Source: Periplaneta americana
Taxonomy: Eukaryota; Arthropoda; Insecta; Blattodea; Blattidae
DNA length: 64,000 nt
NCBI RefSeq assembly: GCF_040183065.1
Contig: NC_091119.1
Coordinates: 109,910,263-109,974,262, forward strand
Direction: 5' to 3'
Shown: in pieces, positions 21,915-33,550 of the stretch
Position numbering within the stretch: position 1 is the first letter of the stretch
Layout of the letters: each line of letters begins with the position of its first letter
Made by a program: the position numbers and the translations under genes
Notes under the pieces: generated by a model
Database searches by the model: none
What the model was told of the DNA's origin: nothing
The model's input: the letters and a program-made list of their open reading frames with translations, nothing else

Positions 21915-22040
21915 GTATCAAGTGGTGCCCCATTGACTCGCTATTACAGCAGCGAAGTACGGAAAGTAACAATTATACCTGGAGATGGTATTGGACCTGA
22001 GATTTCTGCCGCTGTTCAGAAAATATTTGCTGCAGCCAAA
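21915..22040 (+). CDS. IDH3A: IDH3A exon 2
   Basis: Residues 10-51. The end of the presequence ([14 protein letters not shown]) is followed by the first beta strand '[20 protein letters not shown]' and 'QKIFAAAK'. The 'PGDGIGPE' box is the family signature at the start of the decarboxylating dehydrogenase fold. Cleavage of the presequence probably falls near the YYSS segment. The exon ends on a whole codon before GTAAGG. Confidence 0.96.
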
Positions 22041-22678
22041 GTAAGGAAATGTGATTATTTTATAATAGTAGTTAAGTGTTTTTAACATAATAGACGTTTC
22101 GTTATGTAGTCAGAGCGAGTTCTTCTGCTTCCACATTTCATTAGACTTTGTGGTTGACCGACCTCTCATAACCTTCACAATATAATTTCATAAAAAAAAA
22201 CTATAAAGACTCACGAAATACAGTCAGAAGTAGTGACATAAGTGTTTGTTAAAATCATTGTGCTTTGTTATATACTTATTTAATTTAAGGACTACATTCC
22301 ATTTATTAGCAACATTAGTAAGCCTATAAAGAATGATATTGGTTTATACTTACTTAGTATTTGGTAATATTTGAGGAAAAATTACACTCCCTTGTAGAGT
22401 AACTTTTGGCTAAATCTGAAAGAATGCCTTAGGACCTACTGATGTAAGCCCTAGTAGATCCACAAAGTATATTAAGCATTTTTAATGTTTGTAACTAATA
22501 CAATAGCAAAAATAAACGTGGAAAATTGCCACAATGTTTGGAACTTTTACCGGTACTGGTACTCATAATTTGATACTTTCAGCTCACTTCAGTTGAACAG
22601 TTCGACAAACCCAGTTCGAACATTACATATGTATGATTGTTTGGTTTATATAGGCCTATCATATAGGGATAATATGAA

Positions 22679-22908
22679 ATAATAATAAATATGGTTTATT
22701 TAAGAGCTCTTAATTGCTAAAGTTATATCAGCGTCGCCAGTGTGCCGGAATTTTGTCCCGCAAGAGTTCTTGTACATTCCAGTAAATCTATTGAAATGAG
22801 CCTGTTGCATTTAAGCACATTTAAATGCCATCGAATAGGCCGGGATCGAACCCGAAACCTCGAGCACAGAAGGCCAGTGCTATATCGACTGCGCTACCCA
22901 GGCCGACT
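22679..22908 (-). mobile_element. SINE family A in IDH3A intron 2
   Basis: Complete but more diverged copy. Target duplication GGATAATATGAA / GGATACTATGAA (22667-22678, 22909-22920), one mismatch. Confidence 0.9.
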
Positions 22909-23229
22909 GGATACTATGAATTGAGATGGATTGGTTTTTAATAGCCTTCCTCTTGTTTGTAAGTGCCTTCATATGGTTGATATGTCAACTGTTTCCTTAT
23001 CTGTGGATTACGATTGATCTCTGTTATGTAATGACATACCTGCATATTATTGTATGATAAGCAAATCATTCTGTGAGTATAACAGAATCACGTTGAGATA
23101 TCTGCTTCACGTAATTTTAGTACCTAGAGACTTTGTTTCCATCAGGGAAGAAATCGTGACCAAAGGCCACAGGTAATCCCTTACCCTCATAAGCTGTTGG
23201 TAGATGTAAGATTTAATTTCAGAGTGTGC

Positions 23230-23720
23230 CTATTGCGATTTAGTGTTTACTTCTCCCTTCATAAAATATGAAGAAGGAATATTGCAAAACTGTAAAATTT
23301 TTATTTTCTTTATTTTTACAAAAATCATCATCAGCAGCAGCAAGAATTAGACCAATGTCATCTTCGTCCTCCAGAAAATTGTAAAAGTCTAACCAGTCTT
23401 TTCTAGCATTTTTTCGGTCTTCCAACTCGTCTTCTTCCTGTAGGTTTATGAAGCCAGATTCTGTAAGGTAGCCTGTCCTGTTATTGGCCATTCGCATTAT
23501 GTGGTCATACCAATTTCTCATATATTGCCTATTTAATTCTTGGGGGATCTCTTCATTTCTTTTGTGATCTATCCCATTAGCAGTCTCAGAAGTCGCATCT
23601 CATCTGCTTCATTTCGTTGGTGGGTTTTGGTCAGGGTGCTTCTTAGAACCATACAGCAATGTGTTTTGTAAAATCCCAGATATCAAACGAATTCTGCACT
23701 GTACATCAGTACGTAGAATA
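23230..23720 (-). mobile_element. LINE C-terminal fragment, antisense in intron 2
   Basis: The minus strand reads 'MRNWYDHIMRMANNRTGYL', preceded in nearby frames by blocks such as 'RNEADEMRLLRLL' and 'MVLRSTLTKTH'. This resembles the 'LRWYGHV.RM' end of LINE proteins, but from a different lineage than family L1a. The acidic stretch 'EEDELEDRKNARKDWLDF' follows. It could be mistaken for a host exon, but no splice context supports that. Confidence 0.6.
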
Positions 23721-25520
23721 CTTCACCCTGTTTCGGGAATGAAACTATGTTTATGTTGTTTTGATATTTTAGTTTTCTTTCGGCTTACAAATTGACAGTA
23801 TGGGTATATGATAAGAAAAGTAATAATTGAAGAAGATCATTCTTTATATGAGGCGTTCAGACCTAAAGTGGATCAAGTCCATGAGACGTAGTTTTGAGAT
23901 AACAGGACTTAAAAGTTAACTTGCTCTAGTGGATTATCTAATTTGACTAACTTAGCAATAAAAAAAATTGTAATTATTTTCAGACAAAATAACATAAAGA
24001 GGCTGTTTACTCGAAACTAGTTTAGACATGTACATGTATATAGTTCCAAAATGTTGTCATTGATATTAAATTTCAGAGCTATTATGCCACCAGTCGAAAA
24101 TTTCTCCTAAAATCAGGGTATAAAGCTATATTGATTGTTTAGAAAAATTCATATGATCCTATTCCTTATGAAAGTGAAGCAAAACAGCTTTATTTTTCTG
24201 AGGATAATGAATATCTATACAATTGGGATACCTCCAATTAAAAATTTGTCAGACAGAAATGAAGGGTGCACGGGAAAAATGATGAATGTCACAATTCTGT
24301 TAAGGTTGATGTCATTATCTAATTCAGTGGATCACTACGAAATTTAGTGTTGTTCCTATGAAAACTGATAAAAAGGAGAATTACCACCACTAATACAGTA
24401 ATCTTTTCCTTTATTTTCTATAGAAACAGCAATTCATCTTGCAGTTATATACTCAATTAGATCATTATCCAATCCTTAACAGAAATGTGACACTCGTTTT
24501 TCCCCAATACCCTTCAAATGTTTAGGCCTTCAATCTACGTTCACAAATTAACTTAATGTAATCTTAGTCATTACAAAAACAGAACAAAAATGAAAAACAT
24601 TATTTTTTTTTATTTTAGTTTTGCTTTCCAGCAGAAGTCGCAAAATGAATTAATTTCTCACAAATGACTCAAAAGACTGCGACCAGAATGAGACACATTT
24701 TGAAATAAAGGATTTATTTGTTTCTTGTAGTTATTTTTAGTGACCACTTCTGTAATCACAGGCTATTGTCTATACATTTTTCTCTCTATTGAACTTGTAC
24801 GTACTTTTGTTTACATAACAAACGTAATATAATTAGAGTATCATTACAAATTACTAACAATTTTTATAAGCCTATAAATTTAAAATACCTACTGATTTTT
24901 GTGAATAGCAAGCAATGCTACAGCTACATTATCATAATTTCTGCAAAATTAATTTCATGTATCTGTTTAACCTGTACTGTGTATAATTGAAGTAAGAAGT
25001 CTTACTTTTTGGAATATCAAAAGGCTCCTTTCGTGTATAATGATGAGAATAAAAGTTTTATATTCTTGTGTGGGTGCAGAGTGAAAGATTTCATTTCTCT
25101 AGGTCTTGTGATTGATAGTTGAAAGAAATAAAGTACAAATAAACGTGCTATTGCTAACATGATAACAGAATTAAAGAATTGAAATGTTTTTTTACCACTT
25201 TAATTAGGTTATGTTAGATTTAATTTGTTCCTTTGCATAGCTAAAGAGGGACGAATTCCTCAAGATTTTGTCTGTAAATTGGTCCACCGTGTAGACTTAT
25301 AATTACCATTCTAAAGGTTGTTTCAGAATTCAGTACACAAACTGGGAGGGGTAGCTGGGAAGTCCAAGGAAACATTTTTTGTTATAATATAACATGTGGT
25401 CGGTGATGTGTTATACTTATTATCCTGTTACACAAGGACCAAGTTGTCAGCATAGTATCTGAAAGTGAGTAACCAATACTTGTGCTGAGCACTGTGGTAG
25501 TCATCACTAGAGCCCGGATA

Positions 25521-26863
25521 CAGTAGCTTGCAAATTAATCCGAACACTACATATTTTTACATTTTCTATCATTGTTGGCCTCACAGCTGCTCATACCGCT
25601 TTAATTGACATCTGTAGTACGTGTAATTTCATTATTTAAGGTCTGTCATTATTTTTTTTATAATATGTGACATTTTGCCTATCGTTTTGTACTTATAAGC
25701 ATTTCAGTTGTGTTGAAGACTTAATACTGCAATCCTGTGTACATTCTGTCGTCTTCACAAATGGATACAACTCCACGAAAATGGTCTAAAATTATAACAT
25801 TAGCAGAGCATTCTTCTATAACACAGAGGCAAATTGCTGCAGAATGTCACATCGGTTTGGCTACTGTTAATTCGATCATAAAAGATACAGGGAGACTAGA
25901 TCCATCACACCCCAGAAAAAAGGAAACTGTGGCCGGAAAAGGACGACTTCACCTGCAGATGATCGTTTAATTGTCAGGAAAAGTAAATTAAATCCTAGAC
26001 TAACTGCTGTCGACTTAACCTCCGAGTTAATGGCTACCACTGGGGCGAATATTCACGTCACAACAGTGCGGCGTAGGCTTTTGGAAACTGGACGAAGGGC
26101 TCGTAAGCCTATTAAGAAGCAACTGCTAACCCCTGTTATGTGCAAAAAACTCTTAATGTGGGCAAAATTACATCAACACTGGACAGTGAATGACTGGAAG
26201 AATGTACTTTTTTCCAATGAGTCTCATTTCGAGGTCCACGGCCACCGTGTTTCTTACGTACGGATAGGATCCGAAAAAGTAACAGCAGCTCATCTCCAAC
26301 AAGCACCCAAATACCCCCTAAAGTAATGTTTTGGGGTTGTTTTACACATGAAGGGCCTGGAGCATTAATACCTGTCAAGGGAATGATGAATTCTGACAAA
26401 TATATTCACTTATTGGAAACCAGAATCGTACCCCAGCTGCAAAAATCATTTCCGGATGGCAGAGGTGTGTTCCAACAAGACCTGGCACCATGCCATACGT
26501 CTCGAAAAACTACAGAATTCTTCAACAAGAAGAATATTCAGGTACTCCCCTGGCCAGGCAACTCACCTGACATCAACCCCACTGAGAACTTGTGGTCAAT
26601 TTGCAAAAGAAGAATGCAAAAAATGAATTGTTCTACAAAGGAGAAGATGATTTCTGCCCTCATTGCTGTATGGTTTCGCGATGAAGAAATGAATAATATA
26701 TGTGGGAAATTGGTGGAATCCATGCCAAATCGTCTCAGAGCTGTTATTAGGAACAAGGGAGGCCACATAGATTACTGAGGTATGTCTTAGATCCTTTTTT
26801 TTATCCCCTTTGAGTGTTTTTGCATAAGTAATTACGTTGTTCGGATTAATTTGCACGCTACTG
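25521..26863 (+). mobile_element. Tc1-like (DD34E) transposon, inner layer of the nest
   Basis: 1343 bp. Inverted ends CAGTAGCTTGCAAATTAATC and GATTAATTTGCACGCTACTG extend to 26 bp with one mismatch, and TA flanks both sides (25519-25520, 26864-26865). It carries one transposase gene spanning most of its length. It landed at a TA 11 bp inside the left end of the hAT element, so it is the youngest of the three layers. Confidence 0.95.
25761..26778 (+). pseudogene. Tc1 transposase, near-complete but inactivated
   Basis: It begins MDTTPRKWSK, followed by a paired-like helix-turn-helix (SSITQRQIAAECHIG) and a second one with 'GANIHVTTVRRRLLETGRRA'. The catalytic core has 'VLFSNESHFEVHG', 'QQDLAPCHTS' and 'GNSPDINPTENLW'. 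Exactly 34 residues separate the second Asp from the final Glu (DD34E). The first catalytic Asp, normally in 'SDES', is Asn here. Two single-base frame changes, near 25950 and near 26320, break it into three frames (25761-25970, 26030-26326, 26326-26778). It ends with '..NKGGHIDY', a normal Tc1 terminus. The full enzyme would be about 340 residues. Confidence 0.92.
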
Positions 26864-26951
26864 TATATATGCACTGAAAATACCTAAAATATGCATGCAA
26901 ATATGCACTAAAAACAAAACAATATACACTAACCAAAGGAATTATTTTATT

Positions 26952-27353
26952 TTAATTCAATGATATACATGTTTCATTCCATTGATTAAGACAATATTTT
27001 TGAAGAAATGATCGTATATGTGGATTATTTAATTTATGCAGTGGAATGTTGCTGCATACAAAAGCTTTATAAAGGTCAGCGGAAAATGTACTAACTTCAG
27101 ACCGTGATTTCACCTGAGTTAAAAGTACCTGTTGCGTGTTTTTACCCTTTTGTTTTGACCTGAGATGTGCAGCTGTTTTCGAATGCTGTTCTAGTTGAAA
27201 CTTTTTCTCGCATTTCACAGTCTTCTCTTGACAATACACTACATAGCCGTTACTTGAATAGTCACTATTGGCTGAAATCAACTGTTTAATTAAAAAGGAT
27301 TTAGTGGACTTATCTTCAGGCATTTTTAGTTTAATCTGAAGAGAACACCGCAT
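26952..27353 (-). pseudogene. hAT-family N-terminal (BED-like) coding fragment
   Basis: 133 codons on the minus strand: 'STKSFLIKQLISANSDYSSN', 'YVVYCQEKTVKCEKKFQLEQ', 'HSKTAAHLRSKQKGKNTQQV' and 'YKAFVCSNIPLHKLNNPHIR'. The Cys pair followed by 'Q..H..T..H' is a BED-type zinc finger with a shortened first knuckle. The 'CSNIPLHKLNNP' block is usual where hAT transposases pass from the finger to the core. The core and C-terminus are absent from this element. Clearly transposon-derived; the link to the C-terminal fragment at 53631 is inference. Confidence 0.75.
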
Positions 27354-27869
27354 AAATTATTAGTAGATGAAAAACAAGTCAACAGATGAACACCTGCCTT
27401 CCTGTCGACACAACTTAGAGAGGCTACTGCATTGAGAAAGGAATGTAAGAAATTCCTTTTGTGAAAAAGATCTGCAACGTCCATCTACCTGCATGTATTG
27501 TGAGACTGGAAGTGTGGTCCCGTTACCATTTCACTTGAAATAGGAAGGCTACTGTTGTGCCAATGGATGTCCAACATCCAGAAATGTCAGATAATTGATC
27601 ATACACAAACTAAATAAATGCCGAAACATGCACTAACCCTCAAAATATGCATTTCCTTATGCGCATATGTATTTTCGAAAAATCCAGGCCCTAGTCGTCA
27701 CTCATTTGGTAAGCTTGTGTCTGTATCAGCAGTTGGTCGCATCTTGCTGCCACTATGTCTGAACAGTGACATTTATCTCCAAATTCTCCAGAAAATGCTC
27801 CCTCCTTTGCTTGAACGATGTGCCTTTGGCAATGGGTCAACACACAGTGATTTCCTTGTGTATTGGTGC

Positions 27870-28160
27870 ATTAATGTTCGTCATTATCTGAATGCCACCT
27901 TTCCCAGCCAATGGATTGGTCATGCTGGACTGGTTGCTTGGCTACCAAGATCACGAGATCTTACATGCTTGTACTTATTTTTGGGGTCAACATGGACAAT
28001 TTGGTTTTTGCTACTGCAGTGAAAGATGAGAAGGATCTCTTTCACAGAATCATGACAGTAGCACAATCAGTGATACACCAAAGATGATGGGAAGAGTGAG
28101 ACAATCCATGGTGCGCCATTGTGAGCTTTGTTTGAAGACACTTTGAACAATTGTTGTAAT
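27870..28160 (+). pseudogene. Mariner-type transposase C-terminal fragment
   Basis: Reads 'HYLNATFPSQWIGHAGLVAW', 'PRSRDLTCL' and 'LFL', then in other frames a tail ending near the terminus. It is the third-catalytic-residue region of a transposase like that at 30585-30809, with 'SPDL' changed to 'SRDL'. It belongs to the outer element of the nest. Confidence 0.7.
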
Positions 28161-29261
28161 TTAAGGAATAATAAAGTTTTAGTGTTTTTCTTACAAAATT
28201 TTAATAACACAAATTGATCAGTGCATAGCAGGATAATGAGTTTCCGACCCCATGTTGTCTGACAAAAAATTTATGCCTTGACTTTCCCAACTACCCCTCG
28301 GAATTTGTATATTGAACTCTGTGTTTGAAAGCTGATAATGGATCTCTCTTCCTATTTGCCTAATCATGAATGTTTTAAAATGAATGAGGCCAAATAACCA
28401 GTACGGTTTAGGGCACACTCATGAATGTGTGTTGTCATTGGCTACAAGGGTCTCATTTAGGATCATGGTTAGTGGTGGTAATAGCAACAGCAGGAGTAGT
28501 AATCGTTGTGGTGGTAGTGGTGGTAGCGGTAGTGGTGGCAGTTATGGTTGAAAATGATCAACTTGACAGTTCTTTGTTTGGGATGTATTGCTATGGCAAC
28601 CTATGTACTATCCAAATTGAAGCTTACTTATATGTTGTTGCTAAGTTTTAACTCGTTTACTAGTTGTTTTGCCTGCATTTCGTATTCCATATACCTGCGT
28701 TTGTGTTCTTTTATTTTGTTGCATTTGCAGATCTACAATTTTGGAAAGTTTTTGTACCATAGTTGATATTTTTAGACACCAACAACTTACTTCATCATCA
28801 TGGATTATAGCACTTACATTGTTCTCTCTTAAAAGCTGGGCGAGGTTAAGGACATTCATATAAAATACAATAAAACTGTTTAATAAATGTCTTCCTGATT
28901 ATTGCATTGTGATGGTGATCCCTACATTGAATTCACACAAGTACATTACTACTGGTATTTAGTACACTTCGCACATTTGAAATGCTACCTTGAACTGCCA
29001 AGTGCACACTAATTTAATTAAAGTGTGTAGTAAAAGTCCATTCATGCACCATCTAAATAACACAGTAACACAGCAGGTATGAAGGATCACAGCAGCTCTT
29101 CTATTAGTAAGGTTCCATCTGTTTTCTGTGTTCTTTAAACGTACCATTCATTGCTTGCTTATTTGATTGCTTGTTTACCATTGTATTAGTACAAATTACA
29201 ATGCTATATGCTATGTAACGTGTACAGAGAGTGGTACATTATTCTTCATTACCTGACCTTG

Positions 29262-29370
29262 TCCCTTGGGGCCTAGTTTTTACCTTACTTGCCATTGAAT
29301 CTGAGGTTCACGGTTCAAACTCAATTTGGCCTGTTAAGGACGATAAAAATTCTTAGCATCATGTTTCATT
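29262..29370 (+). mobile_element. Short tRNA-like SINE head
   Basis: Contains a good box B, ACGGTTCAAACTC (near 29309), downstream of a weak box A region. Probably a truncated SINE of the family B type, next to the fuller copy that follows. Confidence 0.45.
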
Positions 29371-29389
29371 GTTGTTTGCATTTCTGACT

Positions 29390-29610
29390 TGCCAGTGGCT
29401 GAGTGATTAGTTTCTCTGTTTTCCATCATGGTGACCTGGGTTCGATCTACACTTGGATCATAAAGGAATTTCTACTGGATAAAACTGGCGTGAGGAGTTT
29501 TTCTCGGGGTTCTTCTTTTTCCCCTCACCATTGTCGTCATTCCAACTATACTCCACGACCACCCTCACTCTGTGATGTTCCGAGCCATTTCTCCAGAACA
29601 AATAAAAAAT
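29390..29610 (+). mobile_element. tRNA-derived SINE (family B) in intron 2
   Basis: Box A-like GTGGCTGAGTGATTAG, box B GGGTTCGATCTAC (29438-29450), then the family body 'GAGGAGTTTTTCTCGGGGTT' and 'TTTTCCCCTCACCATTGTCG'. Confidence 0.75.
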
Positions 29611-29647
29611 CATTGAAAATTGTACACATTCATGTTTAGTTATTATA

Positions 29648-31091
29648 CAGGGTGATTCACGAAGAATATCAGATATTCAGGGAATTGGTTTGTCATGTAA
29701 TCAGGTGAAAAATGTTCCTATGAATATGGGTCTGATTTTCAATATTTCAGAGATAAACGCAACCTTGTGAGCCGTGCTCAGTTGACCTTAAGTTTGTGTG
29801 ATAACAGAGTGAGCCAAGCGAGCCAGCTAATGCTGGTGGCTGTACGCATACCGTACTTCAGCCTGTGTGTGGGTTGAGCTCAATGTTCGTACTGCTTAGC
29901 CTGTGTGTGGGTTGTGCTCAATGTCACTATTAAAAATGCTGTTCATGTATTCACATAATTATTCAATTTGCTAATATAGTTTATGTGTATGGATTGTGTG
30001 ATGGGAGTGCACATAATGCTGTGAACAAATATTGGAGACGATTTTCAAACTGGAGAGTGCCATCTAGTAGAGTTTTTGTTCGCGCGTTTCAATCATTGAG
30101 GAACAATGGTTCATTGCCCAGTGTTAGATTAAATTATGAACGTGTGAATATGGATACCGAAGAATTACGTGTCAACATAATCATTGCAGTACGACGAAGC
30201 CCACAAACATGTACCAGAAGAGTAGCAACACAATTTCATGTTTCTCAAAGCAGAATGTGGAGAATACTGCGGGGAGGAAGGACTTTATCCCTATCACCTA
30301 CAACATGTGCAGGATCTTCAACCAGGTGATAATGATAGAGTGGAGTTTTGTCGCTGGCTAAACAGTGATCGTGAGTTGCATAACTTTATTTTGTGATGAA
30401 GCCCAGTTTACACGTAATGGAGTTTTCAATTTTCGTAATTCACTCGTTTGAACAAGTGAAAATCCTCATAAAACTGTAGTGGTGATTTTCAGCAACGCTT
30501 CAGTTGTAATGTTTAGTGTGGTTTGCATCTGATTGGTCCGCATTTTTTCCAAGGACATCTGACTAGCCATTTTTACGAGGAGAGTTGTTTGAGTTACAGG
30601 ACGATGTCCCATTACATACACGTCAGAGGATGTATTTCCAACATGATAGGGCATCAGCCCACTTTTCGCAGATCGTAGTGAACTTTTTAAATGAAAGATT
30701 TGTAAGACAGTGGATCGGACGTGGTGCCCCAGTCGTGTGGCCAGCCAGATCCCCTGATTTAAATCCACTTGACTATTGTTTCTGGGGTTGGATGAAGGAT
30801 ATCGTGTAGAGTGTAAGGGTGAATACACAAGAGGTATTGGTTTTGGAAATTTACTGTAATACACATTTTTCGGATGAGTAAAGTTATTCAGTCCTTTCAT
30901 TAAGATATTCTGTATCATTTTGGTGGATATTTAAATTCATATATACTTAAATTTATCGTAATTTAATGTCAGACATTTAAACCTCGTAACTCCTCTAATA
31001 TGGAAAAAATCGGACCCATGTTCATAGGAACATTTTTCATCTGCATGACATGACAATTCAGTTCCTTGAATATTTGTCCTGAATCACCCTG
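29648..31091 (+). mobile_element. DD41D mariner-like element, full length
   Basis: 1444 bp, flanked by TA (29646-29647, 31092-31093). Inverted ends of roughly 100 bp start CAGGGTGATTCA and share 'AAAAATGTTCCTATGAA.ATGGGTC'. It carries a single transposase gene broken in several places. Its end sequence matches the MITE at 16914-17605, which may have used this type of transposase. Confidence 0.92.
29985..30810 (+). pseudogene. DD41D transposase, decayed
   Basis: The first frame (29985-30329) gives the N-terminal DNA-binding half: 'NAVNKYWRRFSNWRVPSSRV' and 'RRSPQTCTRRVATQFHVSQS'. A helix-turn-helix centres on 'TRRVATQFHVSQSRMWRIL'. The core continues in other frames with 'CDEAQFTRNGVFNFRN' (first Asp). 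The frame at 30585-30809 has 'RMYFQHDRASAHFSQIVVNF' (second Asp) and 'WPARSPDLNPLDYCFWG' (last Asp). I count 41 residues between the second and last Asp. At least two frame changes make the copy inactive. Confidence 0.88.
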
Positions 31092-32426
31092 TATATTGCA
31101 CTAGTGGCTTGTGCAGCAAATGCAGCAGACTAAGTTCATTATAAGTTTAAATAAAGATTTATTTTCCAGGCAGAATAGCAGATATCTTGAAAGCTATTTG
31201 CTTCTGCAATAATGAAACATACTGCACGAAAGATGTAACATTGAAAGCAACGTAATAACTCAATGAAATGTAAACCTTGTCAAAAATATTTCTTTTTAAA
31301 AAAAATTCCCTCTGGATGGATTTTATGCCAAATGCCTTTTCTTGGACATATATTCATCTTCACTTCTTTGAGTTTCAGTGCGAAAACGTAGCCTAAGTAA
31401 CAATGTTAAGATGATCAGCGGTTTTTTCATATGGGAGTAAAGTAGTAGCTATTTCAGGTCATTGTGGATGGTTGGCAAGTATTTTGGAGTGTATTAGATT
31501 CTATTAGATACCAGTAAATGCTGGACATCATTTTGGCCATGTTAAAATCTTAGCATAATATGTTCAATGAATGACGTATTTATTGACCATAAGCTCTTAA
31601 TGAGTTTTATTGTTACTCGCTGGAGATTAGAGATGTGTTATTTCCTACGTATTTTGAACAGTGGAAGCTGTTATGAGGAGTCCATTGTTGAGATGCTGAA
31701 GTGAATGCTGTAGCGGAGTTGTAGAATCATATACCATAATATACATCCTAAGTAAAAATTGAAAATCAGTAGCTGTTTCAGCATTTTATTCATTGCTGGT
31801 TGTGGGAAACTAACTCATTATGTCAGCAAGAAATGAAAGGGCCTGCTATTCTTCATACAATAGAATGATGTACTTGGCAGCATTCATGAATCTGATCGAT
31901 TAAACCACAGGAATATGAAATTAATTTTGTTGTAGTTTAAAGACGCAGCTAAAATAGGAAGCATAACTCAATTACTAATACCTCTTCCATAGAACTTTAC
32001 TACTACCTAGATACAGAATCACACATAAATATCTACACTGCACCACCATTAATATCTGAAAAAGACACACACCACTTGGTTTACAACTATAAAAGTATTT
32101 CAGTTTTAATAACAATTATCATGTCTTGCATAAGTTTTGTAATTTTTAGTAACATACATGTGTAGCCATTACTCAGAAAATTACAGAATTGAAGATCTAA
32201 TGTGAGATATCTTCTACATTTTTACTTGCATAACCCCAAAAGGTTTCACTTTCATATCATTAATAGTATTAAATATTCAAACCATGGAATTACCTGTAAT
32301 ATTTCATTTTTAATGGTGATAATGTCAACAAACCTTGAGTTTTGTAGTTTTTAATAACCTATATACAGCTGTACTAATAAAATTTCACAACAGAGAATCA
32401 GATCTATAAATTCATGATAATATAAC

Positions 32427-32666
32427 CACAGTCTAATACATAGAGTCATGAAGCTCAATACGTAGGGAATATGCATCCAATGACAGTTGAACTTTAGTTG
32501 CTAGCCATTAGGATCACTGTGAGCGCCTCATCACAGACAATGCGAAATAGTATCGGCCACAGTCTATTGTTTCTAGTACTCTCAGTTGCTAACCGCTTGG
32601 AGCGCCGTACCACGAGAAATGCAAAAAATCACCTCAAGCTTCGTGACTATATGATATTAGACTGTG
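32427..32666. mobile_element. 240-bp MITE, deletion derivative of the THAP-exon transposon
   Basis: Inverted ends CACAGTCTAATACATAGAGT and ..TGATATTAGACTGTG (about 30 bp). Perfect 7-bp target duplication ATATAAC (32420-32426, 32667-32673). Its left half matches 2799-2902 and its right half matches 4215-4376, so it is that element minus about 1.3 kb of interior. Confidence 0.9.
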
Positions 32667-33017
32667 ATATAACCTTCGTAATAAGTTTTGAAGTTTTTAG
32701 TAACCAACGTAGAGATGTTCTCAGAAAATTACACAAATGAAGATCGACTTATTGGCATTATGATGTCAGAGAATATGTGTGCAATCCTGGAGTCATGGCC
32801 TCCATGATAATGTTTATTTTAGTGTTTTGTTTCATTCTCAAAAGCTATTAGTTCTCAGAACTGACAGATGAATTTTGGAAAATAGGAAAATTGGCATTTT
32901 ACTGAAAACTATAGCCTACTATTTTTCCGCACATTCTTGGATGCCAAGCTTCAAAATGAGGGGTCATTCTTTAAAATTTGTTTAGCCGTTTTCCTGTAAT
33001 TTCCATTACCAGTTCAA

Positions 33018-33021
<4 letters not shown>

Positions 33022-33088
<67 letters not shown>
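33022..33088. repeat. (TA)n microsatellite
   Basis: About 32 TA units with one G. Confidence 0.95.
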
Positions 33089-33289
33089 ATTTAAAGTGCT
33101 TATATTAAAATATGTTCCATTGACTGTATTGCTTCTCCTCTGATCTGTTGTCAATAATTTCCGAGTAATCAGCTCTCAATAAGAAAATAAGTCATCAAGG
33201 GTTGAAACTAATTGTCAGAATAATACAGACATTGGAAAGTCAGCAGCATTATGCCGCCAGGGTTGCTATGTCATTGATTTTTAGGTAAA

Positions 33290-33550
33290 CAGAACTGATA
33301 TAGCATGGTGATGTCTGCCTTGTATTCAGAAGGCTCAGGGTTCTATCGTAGGGGCTGGCTATCCTGACTTTGGCTTTGTGTGGTTTCCAGAATCTCTTAA
33401 AGACGAATGTTGGGATAGTTCCAGTTATAAGGGCCATCACATATCCTGTTGTCAGCTTTCATAACAGGCCGGCCATCTGTTCAAGAAGTCTCACAACTCT
33501 CTGTGTAAGCTCTCCCCTGTTGAGAAAAAACAGCATTGGAGGCAAAAGCG
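33290..33550 (+). mobile_element. Degenerate tRNA-type SINE near the end of intron 2
   Basis: A box B-like AGGGTTCTATCG at about 33337 is followed by 'GGGGCTGGCTATCCTGACTT', 'TGTGTGGTTTCCAGAATC' and 'AAGACGAATGTTGGGATAGT'. These recall the conserved central block of widespread insect SINEs ('GGCTATCCTGA..GGTTTTCCGTGGTTTCC'). That resemblance is from memory. The ends are not resolved. Confidence 0.5.

Larger units (their letters stand above)
25508..27693 (-). mobile_element. hAT element, middle layer of the nest
   Basis: Ends TAGAGCCCGGAT (left, then broken by the Tc1 insertion) and ..ATCCAGGCCCTA (right, inverted). The 8-bp target duplication is GTCATCAC / GTCGTCAC (25500-25507, 27694-27701). 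Both subterminal regions are rich in ATGCATATTTT motifs. The interior keeps only an N-terminal coding piece on the minus strand (26952-27353). Excluding the Tc1 copy it is about 840 bp, so it is a deletion derivative. Confidence 0.85.
25324..28321 (+). mobile_element. Outer mariner-type element of a three-layer nest
   Basis: The left end (25324-25440) and right end (28205-28321) are inverted copies sharing 'GAGGGGTAGCTGGGAA'-like and 'ATTATCCTG' blocks. Without its insertions it is only about 800 bp, holding the last part of a transposase at 27870-28160. The TA flanks are no longer intact. It was hit by the hAT element at 25508-27693. Confidence 0.75.

Noticed and set aside
23240-23521. 93-codon acidic minus-strand frame as a host exon in IDH3A intron 2
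   Set aside because: Its start resembles a LINE C-terminus and LINE-like blocks continue upstream in other frames, so it is listed as a LINE fragment.
26136-26874. Minus-strand frames of 76-92 codons over the Tc1 element
   Set aside because: Antisense shadows of the transposase.
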